Below are positions 1 to 8,204 of a DNA stretch of 34,139 nt, one piece after another. Each line of letters begins with the position of its first letter. The first letter of the stretch is position 1. The stretch covers positions 1 to 34,139 of the forward strand of contig CAMWVP010000016.1 of assembly GCA_947177735.1 (NCBI GenBank), written 5' to 3'. The translations under genes and the position numbers were made by a program. This DNA comes from an uncultured Clostridia bacterium. Its GTDB lineage: Bacteria > Bacillota > Clostridia > Oscillospirales > Ruminococcaceae. Under the pieces are notes generated by a model. It was not told the origin of the DNA. It did no database searches and saw only the letters and a program-made list of their open reading frames with translations.

Positions 1-1195
1 AGTGGGAGCTGTCGCTGCGATCCGTGACGAAGTACCTGTCGCGGGCGCGGAGAACCTTGTCCGAGAAGCCGCTGCCGTCGTCGGAAACGTGCACGGTGAG
101 CCCGCCCGAGCCGTAAGAGAACGTCACGCGTATCTCCTTGTCCGCGAAGCGAAGCGCGTTGCCGATAAGGTTTTCAATTATGCGGTAGAGCGCCTGCCTG
201 TCGAGATCAAGCGTTCGCGCGCCGACGCTCTCCGAAAAGAGTATCTTGTCCGAGAGCGCCGCGAAGTCTCCGCAAATGCTTCCGAAAAGCTCCGAAAACT
301 CCACGGCAGAGCGCTTCACGTCCAGCTCCTCGAGGTGGTTGAGCGTGCGTATCGATTCGGTATAGTGCTCGAGCCGCACCGCCGCGTCCTCGATATTCTC
401 CGAAACCGAGAGTATCTTTTCGTCGCTCAGCCTGGCACGGTTTATCTTCAGGTATTCCGCGTGCCCCTTGATGATGGCGACGGGGTTTCGGAGGTCATGC
501 GCGACGGACGCCTGGAGCTTGCGGCGATCGGCAAGCATCTGCCACATCTTCTCGTTGTTTTCGAGCAGCGCCGCGCGCATCTGCTCGAACGAGCCGCACA
601 GTGCTCCGAGCTCATCCGCCGCTCGGTAGTCTATCGAGAAATCAAGGTCCTGAGCGGCTATCTTCGCGGTAGCGGCGGAGAGCGTGTCTATGGGCTTTTT
701 CAGCTTTTCCTCGTAGAACAGATAACCGCACATCAACACTCCCGAAAGCGACAGTATTATCGGCACCGCGACCATTGCCGCGCCGCCGGCGTAATAGACA
801 AACTTCCGCTTCGGGCTGAGGCTCTCGGGGGAGTTGTACACGCGCGTCACGCATACGTCCAAGCCTTTAGCTCCGTCGTTAAGCATAGACGCTCCCAATC
901 GCAGAACACGGTTCTCAAGCGGGTCGTCGGAGCAGAACGGGTTGACGTCCGCGGGCTCGGCGAGCGTGACGCGGTGAAAGCCCATATTCGGCTTAACGTC
1001 GCGTGATATCTCATAGCTGCCCGTTTCCGCCCAGTTTACGTACACCTTGTCGGAGTCGGGCACCAGATACGCGCGCACGGCGACGCACCCGAGTATAGCG
1101 ATAAGCGACAGCACCGCAACGCACAGAAACGTTGCGGTGACGTACTTTATAAAATCTGCGCGCAGACGCTGCGGTCGGTTTACTGCTTTTTCCAT
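1..1195 (-). CDS. Sensor histidine kinase, C-terminus cut by window edge
   Basis: This is a membrane sensor kinase that would autophosphorylate on histidine and pass phosphate to the response regulator encoded just upstream. I translated it by hand because the ORF track omits it; it runs off the left edge. It starts at the ATG at 1195, inside the end of the regulator gene (16-nt overlap). A first membrane helix lies near residues 15-37, then an extracytoplasmic stretch of about 115 residues, then a second helix near 155-178. A HAMP-like linker follows. The H-box is SVAHDLRNPVAIIKGH (His near residue 234), followed by an N-box NLIGNALRFA and the start of a G-box DDGSGF. The rest of the ATPase domain is outside the window. 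The ligand is unknown. The kinase call is secure from the motifs. Confidence 0.93.
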   Translation of the reverse strand, partial: MEKAVNRPQRLRADFIKYVTATFLCVAVLSLIAILGCVAVRAYLVPDSDKVYVNWAETGSYEISRDVKPNMGFHRVTLAEPADVNPFCSDDPLENRVLRLGASMLNDGAKGLDVCVTRVYNSPESLSPKRKFVYYAGGAAMVAVPIILSLSGVLMCGYLFYEEKLKKPIDTLSAATAKIAAQDLDFSIDYRAADELGALCGSFEQMRAALLENNEKMWQMLADRRKLQASVAHDLRNPVAIIKGHAEYLKINRARLSDEKILSVSENIEDAAVRLEHYTESIRTLNHLEELDVKRSAVEFSELFGSICGDFAALSDKILFSESVGARTLDLDRQALYRIIENLIGNALRFADKEIRVTFSYGSGGLTVHVSDDGSGFSDKVLRARDRYFVTDRSDSSH

Positions 1196-1860
1196 TTGTA
1201 TCCCACTCCCCACACTGTCTCAATGTAGTCCTCTTTGCCCGTGACGTCGGCGAGCTTCTGGCGTATCTTGCGGATATGCTCCTTGACGACTCCGTTGTCG
1301 CCCTCCGCGTCCAGCCCCCACACCGCCTCGTACAGGCTCTCGCGGTCGAACACCTGCCCCGCGTTCGTGATAAGGAACTCGATGATATCGAATTCGCGTT
1401 TGGAGAACGGTATCTCGCTGCCTTTGAAGTGCACTGTCCTGCTCGAAAGGTTGACTATAAGCTCCTGAGATGTCATAAGCCGCTGCGCGGAGCGGCTGCG
1501 CTCGTCACGGCGAAGATGCGCGGCAACGCGGGCAGTAACCTCCGCGAGACTGAACGGCTTGGTGATGTAATCGTCGCCGCCCGTCAGGAAGCCGTTCAGC
1601 ATATCCTGCTCGGCAATGCGCGCGGTGAGAAATACGATAGGACACGAGATGTGCTCGCGTATCGACTTGCAGAACTCCAGCCCGTCCATGCCGGGCATAT
1701 TTATGTCGAGCAGTATCAGGTCGGGCGCGTTTTTCAGCAGCGGCATAGCCTCCTCGGCGCTGTTCGCCGCGAACGTTGCGTAGCCGCAGTCTCCGAGATG
1801 GTCGCTCAACAGCGCCGTAAGCATGGGCTCGTCGTCTATTATTAGTATCTTGTAAGACAT
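1180..1860 (-). CDS. OmpR/PhoB-family response regulator
   Basis: This is a DNA-binding response regulator paired with the overlapping histidine kinase. The receiver domain (about 1-118) has the acidic pair DDEP at residues 9-12, the phospho-acceptor Asp52 in LILLDINMPGMDG, and the conserved Lys in TKPFS. The C-terminal winged helix (about 130-226) has the OmpR-type signatures EHIRKIRQKL and VWGVGYKW. The ORF track begins 27 nt upstream, but the ATG at 1860 has GGAGGAG four bases before it and starts directly with the receiver fold, so I chose that start (226 aa). The two genes are translationally linked. The target genes cannot be read from the sequence; the cellulase upstream on the same strand is only a neighbour. 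Confidence 0.95.
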   Translation of the reverse strand: MSYKILIIDDEPMLTALLSDHLGDCGYATFAANSAEEAMPLLKNAPDLILLDINMPGMDGLEFCKSIREHISCPIVFLTARIAEQDMLNGFLTGGDDYITKPFSLAEVTARVAAHLRRDERSRSAQRLMTSQELIVNLSSRTVHFKGSEIPFSKREFDIIEFLITNAGQVFDRESLYEAVWGLDAEGDNGVVKEHIRKIRQKLADVTGKEDYIETVWGVGYKWKKQ

Positions 1861-1891
1861 AATGCTCCTCCATTTAGGTATAATCATAATT

Positions 1892-1923
1892 ATTATATAA
1901 CAAAAAAGTCAAAAAAGCGTCAA
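1892..1923 (-). promoter_or_regulatory. Candidate promoter of the two-component operon
   Basis: On the minus strand TTGACG (1918-1923) stands 17 nt from TTATAT, or 20 nt from an overlapping TATAAT at 1892-1897. It lies 32 nt before the regulator start codon. The -35 hexamer is the loop of the hairpin at 1903-1938, so promoter and upstream terminator overlap. Sequence match only. Confidence 0.5.
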
Positions 1924-1938
1924 CTTTTTTGACTTTTT
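1903..1938 (-). terminator. AT-rich hairpin downstream of the GH9 gene
   Basis: A perfect 15-bp inverted repeat (AAAAAGTCAAAAAAG with its complement) encloses a 6-nt loop and ends in a T-run on the minus strand, 36 nt past the GH9 stop codon. It is low in GC, so termination may be weak. It is symmetric and could act on both strands. Confidence 0.55.
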
Positions 1939-1974
1939 CATATAGGAAACTTTTTCGGAGCGACGTAAAACATA

Positions 1975-4614
1975 TCACGGCTTTGTTCCGAATATTTCCG
2001 TACCGCCCGAGGTGATCAAGAGGTGCTCCGCGTTGCCTGCCGAGAAATCGTTTCCAAGGTCGAATTCCGTCCAGTCATCGGCGGTCAGGCGTATCTGCGC
2101 CGTAAGGGATTCACCGTCCGCAAGCGTTCCGCTGCCGAACGTTATCGCGCATTTCGTGTCGCATTTGTCGCCCGACATTGCCGAGAACGCGCCCGTAACG
2201 CTTCCCGTGAGCGCCGTGTAGGAGCTGCCCGAGGTCGCCGCGTGGTCGCACCAGAAATTCACGCTCTTGCCGTCGGCGGTGAAGAAGTAGTCTATCTCCA
2301 GTGAGGAGAGGTCTATCGCCGCGCCCGTGCCGTTCTGTAGGTCTACCGTGAACTGAATGGTATTGCCTCTGCCGCTCGACTGCTGTTGGTTCATTGTAAC
2401 GCGCAAGCCGTCCTTGTCCGCTATCGGAACGGACGGAGCCGCGCTCGATGACTGCGTGCCCGAGGAATCGGACGAGCTTGGTTTATCGGAGGGCATTACC
2501 ATGCCCGCGCTCTCGCCGTTCGGTTCCGTTCCGAAAACGAGCGTTCCGCCCTCGTACAGCGCCAGCGAATTAGCGCGGACAAGCTCCGAGCCGTTGGTGC
2601 CGACAAGCTCCGCGAAAGACGGGTCGTTGTCGGGAGACCAGCCGTCCGCCGCCATTCTGAACTGCACTTCTTTTTTGTAGGCGCTCTGCCCTCCGGGATA
2701 TATCTTGCTGCCGCCGAAATCGATGCTGACATAATAGATACCGTTGTCCTTATCCCATTCGTACAGCCCGCCGAATGACGCGCCCTCCGCGTAGTTGAGC
2801 GAGACCGTGACCGAGGACGGGTCGGACAGCTCCGAGAGGTTCACGAAATACCGCAGCTCGAGGTCGTCCGCGACCCGCGCGGGCCAAGCGGATTGGTTGT
2901 AGATCATCGCCTTTATTTCGGTAAATCCGTCGCCGCTCGCGTTGACGCGGTACTCGGCGTACATCTCCTCTGAGACGGGCTCGACCGCGCCGAAATCGAC
3001 GAGCGTTTCGCCGCCGTACTTCTTGTACAGCTTAGCGAGTGCGCCCGTGAAGCCCGCATTGTAGTCGTCCGCGACCTCGTTCTTGTTGTAGTCGGATACC
3101 GTGTCGGAGTAGCCGTCGGACGCGTCGGGGCCGCCCACCAGCGCCCCGAAGAGCGTGTGGCGGTGATAGCCGGGCTCATTCATATTGTCAGCCCACGAGC
3201 CCTGCGCGGTGCGGTGGTGAGGGTGCTCGGGAGGGTTTTCACCGAAGCCCACCACAAAGCTGCGCCCCGTGCTGCCGAGCGCGTAGTTCACCTGCCCCTC
3301 GCAGAAGTCCATGTATGTCTTGGCCTTGTCTGAGGAGCATTGACCGCCCTCGGCATAGGACGCCGCGATAAACGCGGAGGTCGTCGCGTACCGCAGACTG
3401 CCCCACGAGTCTATCCACGCCAATCCCTTGGGGGTGTAAGAGGCGCTCTCGCCGCCCTCTCCGCACCACCAGTCAAGATTTTTTTCGATCTTCTGCTTGT
3501 ACTTGTCGTCGCCTGTGAGGTTGGCGAGCAAACAGACCGCGCCCGTGTACTTGTCGTCCCAGCACATCGTCCACTTGTACTCGCCGCCGCATTGGGGCTC
3601 GTACTCCTTAGCCTTATCCAGCCACGCGCCGTCGTCCGTCGCTATGTACAGCCATACCGCCGCCCACGTCAGCTCGTCGTAGAAACCGCTCCACGAGTTG
3701 TAGAAGCCGTTCGCGGCGGTGTAGCCCGAGTCGCTTTTGGTATCCTCGGCAAACCTGTAGAGCCGTTTCGCGTGGTCGAGGCATTCTTCGGCATAGCCCT
3801 TGTCGATATCCTCAAACACGACCGCGCACGCCGCCAGCGCCGCCGCAGCCTCTCCGACAACAGTCGACCCGGGAGCGCTTCTGTCGACCTTGAACGCGGG
3901 GCGGTTCATCTGCATGACCTCGCACGCGCCCCACCAACCGTGATCGGCGTTGCCGTCGCCGACCTGATAGTAGTACACCTCGTCCTCGGGGTGGCACTTT
4001 ATGAGATAGTCGCATATCCATTTGATGTTGTCCAGCGCGTAGCTGAGCTGTCCGCACTGTTCGTAGGCGGCTTTGTCCTCGTAAACGCTCCAAGAGAGCA
4101 TAGCCGCCGTGTACGCCATCGGGAGGTTGAACTTCACGTTGTCGCCCGCGTCGTACAGTCCGCCCGTCAGATCAAGTCCTACGTCCGCGCCGTCCGACAT
4201 TCCGCTGTCGCCGCGCCAGTTCGTCCGCGCGGTCTCCTCGTCGATATCGCCGCTCCTTTGGAGCTCGTAGAACAGTATCGATTTCTGGAGCGCCTCGCCG
4301 TAGTTGAACGCGCCCGTGCCCTTAGTGCCCTCATAGCCGCTTCCCGTCATAGTCAGCCCGTTGCCTGACGGCATGGAGCTGCCGCCCGACGGGGGAACAT
4401 ATTCGGTATTATCACCGTTTGAGGTATCGGCTCCGCTGTTGCCGGAGCTGCTCTGCAAAGCGGAGGAGCCGTTATCCGAAGAGCCCGCGTCCGACGAACC
4501 GCTCTCCGACGAGACGGGTCTGTCCTCCGTGTCGGAAGCTCCGCTTTTATCGCATCCTGTCAGCAGCACCGCCGCCGCGAGAATTGCCGCCGGTATACAG
4601 TGTTTCATTTCCAT
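1975..4614 (-). CDS. Lipoprotein GH9 endoglucanase with two CBM3 modules
   Basis: This is a surface-anchored cellulase that should cleave beta-1,4-glucan. A lipoprotein signal ends in LLTG|C (Cys21), followed by a Ser/Gly/Asp-rich tether to about residue 100. The GH9 catalytic domain spans about 103-535. The catalytic Asp pair is in [16 protein letters not shown] (155-158), a His in [11 protein letters not shown] (about 467), and the acid Glu513 in [15 protein letters not shown]3c-like module follows (about 550-705; [14 protein letters not shown]), then a Ser-rich linker (706-730) and a second CBM3-like module (732-879; [16 protein letters not shown]). GH9-CBM3c-CBM3 is the architecture of processive endoglucanases; that function is family knowledge. 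No dockerin is seen, so it is lipid-anchored rather than cellulosomal. GGAGG precedes the ATG at 4614. Its length, 879 aa, suits this architecture. Confidence 0.95.
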   Translation of the reverse strand: MEMKHCIPAAILAAAVLLTGCDKSGASDTEDRPVSSESGSSDAGSSDNGSSALQSSSGNSGADTSNGDNTEYVPPSGGSSMPSGNGLTMTGSGYEGTKGTGAFNYGEALQKSILFYELQRSGDIDEETARTNWRGDSGMSDGADVGLDLTGGLYDAGDNVKFNLPMAYTAAMLSWSVYEDKAAYEQCGQLSYALDNIKWICDYLIKCHPEDEVYYYQVGDGNADHGWWGACEVMQMNRPAFKVDRSAPGSTVVGEAAAALAACAVVFEDIDKGYAEECLDHAKRLYRFAEDTKSDSGYTAANGFYNSWSGFYDELTWAAVWLYIATDDGAWLDKAKEYEPQCGGEYKWTMCWDDKYTGAVCLLANLTGDDKYKQKIEKNLDWWCGEGGESASYTPKGLAWIDSWGSLRYATTSAFIAASYAEGGQCSSDKAKTYMDFCEGQVNYALGSTGRSFVVGFGENPPEHPHHRTAQGSWADNMNEPGYHRHTLFGALVGGPDASDGYSDTVSDYNKNEVADDYNAGFTGALAKLYKKYGGETLVDFGAVEPVSEEMYAEYRVNASGDGFTEIKAMIYNQSAWPARVADDLELRYFVNLSELSDPSSVTVSLNYAEGASFGGLYEWDKDNGIYYVSIDFGGSKIYPGGQSAYKKEVQFRMAADGWSPDNDPSFAELVGTNGSELVRANSLALYEGGTLVFGTEPNGESAGMVMPSDKPSSSDSSGTQSSSAAPSVPIADKDGLRVTMNQQQSSGRGNTIQFTVDLQNGTGAAIDLSSLEIDYFFTADGKSVNFWCDHAATSGSSYTALTGSVTGAFSAMSGDKCDTKCAITFGSGTLADGESLTAQIRLTADDWTEFDLGNDFSAGNAEHLLITSGGTEIFGTKP

Positions 4615-4636
4615 AACTTTCCTCCGTTACCGCAAA

Positions 4637-4660
4637 GCCGCGCGGAACCTTCCGCGCGGC
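4637..4660 (-). terminator. GC-rich hairpin after the radical SAM gene
   Basis: A perfect 11-bp stem (GCCGCGCGGAA) with a two-base gap lies 6 nt past the radical SAM stop codon and 23 nt before the GH9 start. Only three Ts follow on the minus strand, so termination may be incomplete. The 52-nt gap leaves no clear separate promoter for GH9. Confidence 0.5.
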
Positions 4661-4666
4661 GGTATT

Positions 4667-5635
4667 TTACTCAAACTTGTCATAAACCTGTGTGCAGTAG
4701 CAGTCGTCGCACCACTTAGAGCGCCGTTCGGCTCTGCACTGCCGAAAATACGTCTCGGCGCGGGCGAAGTCCTCCGCGCTTCTTATCTCGCGCGTGTCAA
4801 GCTTGTACTCATAGGACGTGTAGCTGCACGGGCTGATAAAGCCGCTTTCGTTGATGAACCAGAACCACGCACCCGGATCGCATTCGGCTATCGGGTTAGT
4901 CTCTTTTCTCGACGTTTTAAGTATTCTGTCGAGATACTTTTCACTGCCGTGAATGATAAGCCCGCTTTCCCCGAACAGTTTTTTTACCTTCGGAAACCTT
5001 TCCGCGAACGTTTCGACCTGCCCGCGGGTCAGCCTGTTCTCCTCGAAGAATTCGGGACGGTCAAAGCCGCCGAGCTGATTAAACGTCACCTCGTCTACCC
5101 CGAGCCACTGCAAATAGCTGCAAAACTCCTCAAACCGATCTATATTGCGCCGCATCAGGATTGTGTTGACCTTGATCTTCATATCGCTCCCGCATTCGTC
5201 CCTGAGCTTCGCGAGCGTTCTGATATTGCGCGAGACCTCCTCGAAATGCCCGTATTGCTGACGGACTATATCGTTGCAGTCCTCGAAGCCGTCAAGACTG
5301 AACACGACCTCCGAAAAGCAGTCGACCACCGATCTTTGCAGCTCTATGCGGTCGAGGAGCAGCCCATTTGTCGTCGTGCTGACGTTGATGCCGTAACCGT
5401 GCAGCATTTCCGAAAACGGGATAATGTTCTTCCACAGGAACGGTTCGCCGCCTATCCAGCTCACGAGCATATCGGTGCCCGTCTGCCGCTTGTAGTCGCC
5501 GAAAACGCCGCAAAGTCTTTCTGCCTCCGTATCGTCGGCGCTGCCGCGGACGCGCTCGACCTCGGTGCTGTACGAACAGAAACGGCATTTCATATTGCAG
5601 TTTTGAGTTACTCTCCAGACTATCACTCTGCCCAC
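4667..5635 (-). CDS. Radical SAM protein with SPASM-like C-terminus
   Basis: This is an iron-sulfur radical enzyme using S-adenosylmethionine; the substrate is unknown. The cluster motif CNMKCRFC gives the CxxxCxxC cysteines near residues 13, 17 and 20. The GGEP motif (SWIGGEPFLW) that contacts SAM follows. The C-terminus carries further cysteines (CDPGAWFWF, SPCSYTSYEY, RQCRAERRSKWCDDCYC) arranged like a SPASM or twitch domain that binds extra clusters, as in peptide- or protein-modifying enzymes. The ORF track starts at a GTG at 5644, but GAGGTGA sits right there and points to the GTG at 5635, which I prefer (322 aa). It is the last gene of an operon, 9-18 nt after the 475-aa gene, whose product may be its substrate or partner (inference). 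Confidence 0.88.
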   Translation of the reverse strand: MGRVIVWRVTQNCNMKCRFCSYSTEVERVRGSADDTEAERLCGVFGDYKRQTGTDMLVSWIGGEPFLWKNIIPFSEMLHGYGINVSTTTNGLLLDRIELQRSVVDCFSEVVFSLDGFEDCNDIVRQQYGHFEEVSRNIRTLAKLRDECGSDMKIKVNTILMRRNIDRFEEFCSYLQWLGVDEVTFNQLGGFDRPEFFEENRLTRGQVETFAERFPKVKKLFGESGLIIHGSEKYLDRILKTSRKETNPIAECDPGAWFWFINESGFISPCSYTSYEYKLDTREIRSAEDFARAETYFRQCRAERRSKWCDDCYCTQVYDKFE

Positions 5636-5653
5636 GGCGGTCACCTCGGTCGG

Positions 5654-7081
5654 TTATTTTACATATTCGTTGTATCTGTTCACAAATGTCTGCGCTATGG
5701 GGATTATTTTTTCGTACTTCGCTTCCTTTCCGTCAACAGCGCTCTTAAAAAAGTTATAAAGCTTTTTGTTGGAGCTCTGACCTGCGGCACGGCGCGCCAC
5801 ATATTCGTGCGTAGCCACGAGGTCGGGATTGTCCATGATGGCTATCGAGAAGTCAACAAAGCGCTTTGTGTCGCTGAATTGCAGGAAATTGCAGGCGGTG
5901 ACGATACTCGAATAGAAATTCGGCGAAACGATGACCTCGCCGTTGTGCTCTACGTCTCCGCGCAGCAGACAGTTCAGCTCGTCGTCCGACAGCTTATCGA
6001 TAGCGTACGCCGACTCGATCATCTCGCAGTCGGGCATCTGCTCCGATTTCTCCAGTACCGAATACGGCAGCACATTGTTGCTTACAGCCTTGCGTCGTGT
6101 AGTACCGAGCTTTGCGATAAGCACGTCGAATTGTCTCGGCTTGTATTCGGGTCTGCCCTCGATTATCAGTCTCAGCATATCCTTCGGGAACGCCGCGAGC
6201 GGTATCTTCACGGACGGGCTGCGGAAACCCGTTATCCCGTCCGGCACAAACACGGGCTTCGGCGTTACAACGGGCGCAGGCGCTGGTGTCGCCGTCTCTC
6301 CATCCTCCGCGGCGGGAGCAGGCTCCTCGGGCATATACTCGGAAACGGGCTCGGGCATTATTATATCGGTATACGGGGTGGCTATCTTTTCGATGACCGC
6401 GCAGCTGAACGGTATATCCCTGTCAATGCAGGATACCGCGCCGTGGTGCCCCTTTAGCAGTACGGAATGAAATCCGGAAAGGTGATATACGATACCCTGA
6501 ACGCGGCGGCGCTTGACCTGCTCATCGGTGTTCACCTTCACCTTTGCCGCGAAGTAGTCAAGCGGCTCGGTAGGTATAAGGTAGCAGGGCTTGAACGTTC
6601 TGACGGGACCGATAACGCGGTTGCGTTCGGCAGTTCCGCGCACCTCGTGAGAGATGTTGTAGCCGCCCCAGAAGAACACGCCGCTGCCGTCGGTGGGGTA
6701 ATAGTCTGCCATATATACAGCGTAAACGCCGTCCTCAAGCAGTCCGAAAATATCGCTCAGACCCGCGGCGAGGCTGTCGCCGTCGTTCAGCTTTTTGAAG
6801 CTGTTTCCGAGCGCGTCGTGTATCTTCGGCTCGTAGCCCTGAAATCCCGGACAGAACGACACCAGCTTGTCAAGCTGATTATTTCCGTGATTCGGGCAGA
6901 TAAGGTTTATAATGGGGTCGTTTCCGATATAGAACAGCCTCGTCTGCGTACTCGTACCGCCGCCGTTGGTGGTATGTCCCGCGGAGCAGGTGCCTATCGC
7001 CGCCTCTCCGTTCTTTACGGAAACAAGCAGCACGCTTTTCCCGTTGAGATCTATCGTTTCCGACTTAACTTCAGCGCTCAT
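5654..7081 (-). CDS. Unrecognised 475-aa protein linked to radical SAM enzyme
   Basis: I do not recognise this family. The start is the ATG at 7081, eight bases after AAAGGAG; the ORF track's earlier GTG overlaps that ribosome site. The protein has no signal peptide or membrane helix. An N-terminal domain (about 1-245) contains scattered Cys/His pairs, CSAGH (32-36), CPNH (62-65) and CPG (77-79), that could bind metal. A Pro/Ala/Glu-rich linker (about 250-285; EPAPAAEDGETATPAPAP) leads to a C-terminal helical-looking domain (about 290-475). It sits between the YcxB-like gene and the radical SAM gene with short spacers, so the three are likely co-transcribed. A role as substrate, scaffold or partner of the radical SAM enzyme is a guess from adjacency. 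Confidence 0.85.
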   Translation of the reverse strand: MSAEVKSETIDLNGKSVLLVSVKNGEAAIGTCSAGHTTNGGGTSTQTRLFYIGNDPIINLICPNHGNNQLDKLVSFCPGFQGYEPKIHDALGNSFKKLNDGDSLAAGLSDIFGLLEDGVYAVYMADYYPTDGSGVFFWGGYNISHEVRGTAERNRVIGPVRTFKPCYLIPTEPLDYFAAKVKVNTDEQVKRRRVQGIVYHLSGFHSVLLKGHHGAVSCIDRDIPFSCAVIEKIATPYTDIIMPEPVSEYMPEEPAPAAEDGETATPAPAPVVTPKPVFVPDGITGFRSPSVKIPLAAFPKDMLRLIIEGRPEYKPRQFDVLIAKLGTTRRKAVSNNVLPYSVLEKSEQMPDCEMIESAYAIDKLSDDELNCLLRGDVEHNGEVIVSPNFYSSIVTACNFLQFSDTKRFVDFSIAIMDNPDLVATHEYVARRAAGQSSNKKLYNFFKSAVDGKEAKYEKIIPIAQTFVNRYNEYVK

Positions 7082-7102
7082 TGCGCACACTCCTTTACCG
7101 TG

Positions 7103-7972
7103 TTATCTTTGTTCAAGGCTGAGCGCGATGATATCCGCGATACCGCCCACAAACTTTTTCTCGAACGCCTTTTTGGGGATATAAGCCGCGGCGGCGTTGT
7201 TTTTATACAGAATGAACATCTTATCCGACTCGATAAAGTAGTCCATTTCGCTCCACGGTACGAGGTCTCTGCCCTCGTAGGTGCAGCTTTCGCAGGCGGC
7301 GAAGCCCGCTCTGCTTACCACGAACGTTATGGGCTGTCGTGTCGCGAGATCGGCGTCCGCCATCTTCTTGAATTTTGCTCTCGCCGCAGCGTGGGTTATC
7401 ATATACACCAGCAGCGCCACGATAGCGCCCGACGCCACCGAGATCGGCACAAAGTACAGTATGTTATCGCGCGTTATGCCAATAAAAAGGTGAAGTATGC
7501 CGAATGTCACAAACATAATGAGCAGCGCGATAAGCCACAGGAACTTCACCAGCTTGAAGTTCAGCAGCATAATGAACGCCGCGGCGGTCTCGCCGTCGTC
7601 AAGCACACCCTCTCCGGTGTAGCTCTCCTTGCCGGGCGAACACTCGGTGTACATAGATTTCAGCGGGAACATACGCTTCTCATGCTGATAGCCGAACGAA
7701 AACTCCTTTTGTCTGCACTCGATGATAGCGATCGTGCGCAGTATCTCCTCGGTATTCGCGAACAGCTTATTGATGATGGTGTAGCTTTTCCCGGCGGTCT
7801 CGATGACCATTTCCCTGCGCGTTACCGATACCATTCTTATCATATCCCAGCTGTAAACGAGCGGCGGCTCGGAACCGATCATCCCGTAGACCGCGAACAC
7901 GCTCCCGATTATGTATGTATTTCCGCTTTCCTCGTCGTTTACGCATACGGGTTTTAAATCGCTGAAAGCCAT
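7103..7972 (-). CDS. YcxB-like two-helix membrane protein
   Basis: This 289-aa protein has two membrane helices near the middle (FLWLIALLIMFVTFGILHLF and the segment after NILYF). Its C-terminal soluble part, VPWSEMDYFIESDKMFILY followed by AYIPKKAF, resembles the YcxB-like domain, whose function is not established. The N-terminal 130 residues form a separate soluble region of unknown role. GAGGTG six bases before the ATG at 7972 fixes the start; the ORF track begins three codons earlier at a GTG inside that ribosome site. It is the first gene of the operon, 21 nt ahead of the 475-aa gene. Confidence 0.85.
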   Translation of the reverse strand: MAFSDLKPVCVNDEESGNTYIIGSVFAVYGMIGSEPPLVYSWDMIRMVSVTRREMVIETAGKSYTIINKLFANTEEILRTIAIIECRQKEFSFGYQHEKRMFPLKSMYTECSPGKESYTGEGVLDDGETAAAFIMLLNFKLVKFLWLIALLIMFVTFGILHLFIGITRDNILYFVPISVASGAIVALLVYMITHAAARAKFKKMADADLATRQPITFVVSRAGFAACESCTYEGRDLVPWSEMDYFIESDKMFILYKNNAAAAYIPKKAFEKKFVGGIADIIALSLEQR

Positions 7973-8044
7973 TTCGGGCACCTCTTTCCGAATTTTTCAT
8001 TATCGGTTAGTTGATACAACCTTAATTCATTGTATACTCTTTAC

Positions 8045-8073
8045 ATTATAACATATATTTACGAAAAAATAAA
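8045..8073 (-). promoter_or_regulatory. Promoter of the YcxB/radical SAM operon
   Basis: On the minus strand an extended -10 (TGTTATAAT) lies 17 nt from a weak TTTATT -35, about 70 nt before the start at 7972. It is in an AT-rich gap with no other gene. Confidence 0.55.
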
Positions 8074-8150
8074 GGGGTAAATCAAGTTTGCGAAAATTTT
8101 TTCACATTTCCTACAAATTACGATTATAATGTTTGTGAAGAAAAACGAAA

Positions 8151-8180
8151 AGCCCGCCTCCCGAAACGGGGAAACGGGCT
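8151..8180 (-). terminator. Rho-independent terminator of secDF
   Basis: A 12-bp stem with two G-U pairs (AGCCCGTTTCCC against GGGAGGCGGGCT) and a 6-nt loop is followed by TTTCGTTTTT on the minus strand, shortly after the secDF stop. Confidence 0.85.
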
Positions 8181-8181
8181 T

Positions 8182-8202
8182 ATACTAATTGACAATTAGT
8201 AT
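8182..8202. repeat. Perfect palindrome at the 3' end of secDF
   Basis: ATACTAATTG and its complement flank a single central base, two bases past the secDF stop codon. The outer ATACTAAT matches the arm ends of the hairpin element at 10628-10789 on the other side of secDF. Confidence 0.7.
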
Positions 8203-8204
8203 GA

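Noticed and set aside
1861-1887. Longer start of the response regulator
   Set aside because: The nine extra codons contain the ribosome site GGAGGAG and do not belong to the receiver domain.
4361-6457. 698-aa plus-strand ORF
   Set aside because: It lies antisense to the GH9 start, the radical SAM gene and most of the 475-aa gene, all with clear motifs or ribosome sites. Its protein is basic and has no family features; it is a codon-bias shadow.
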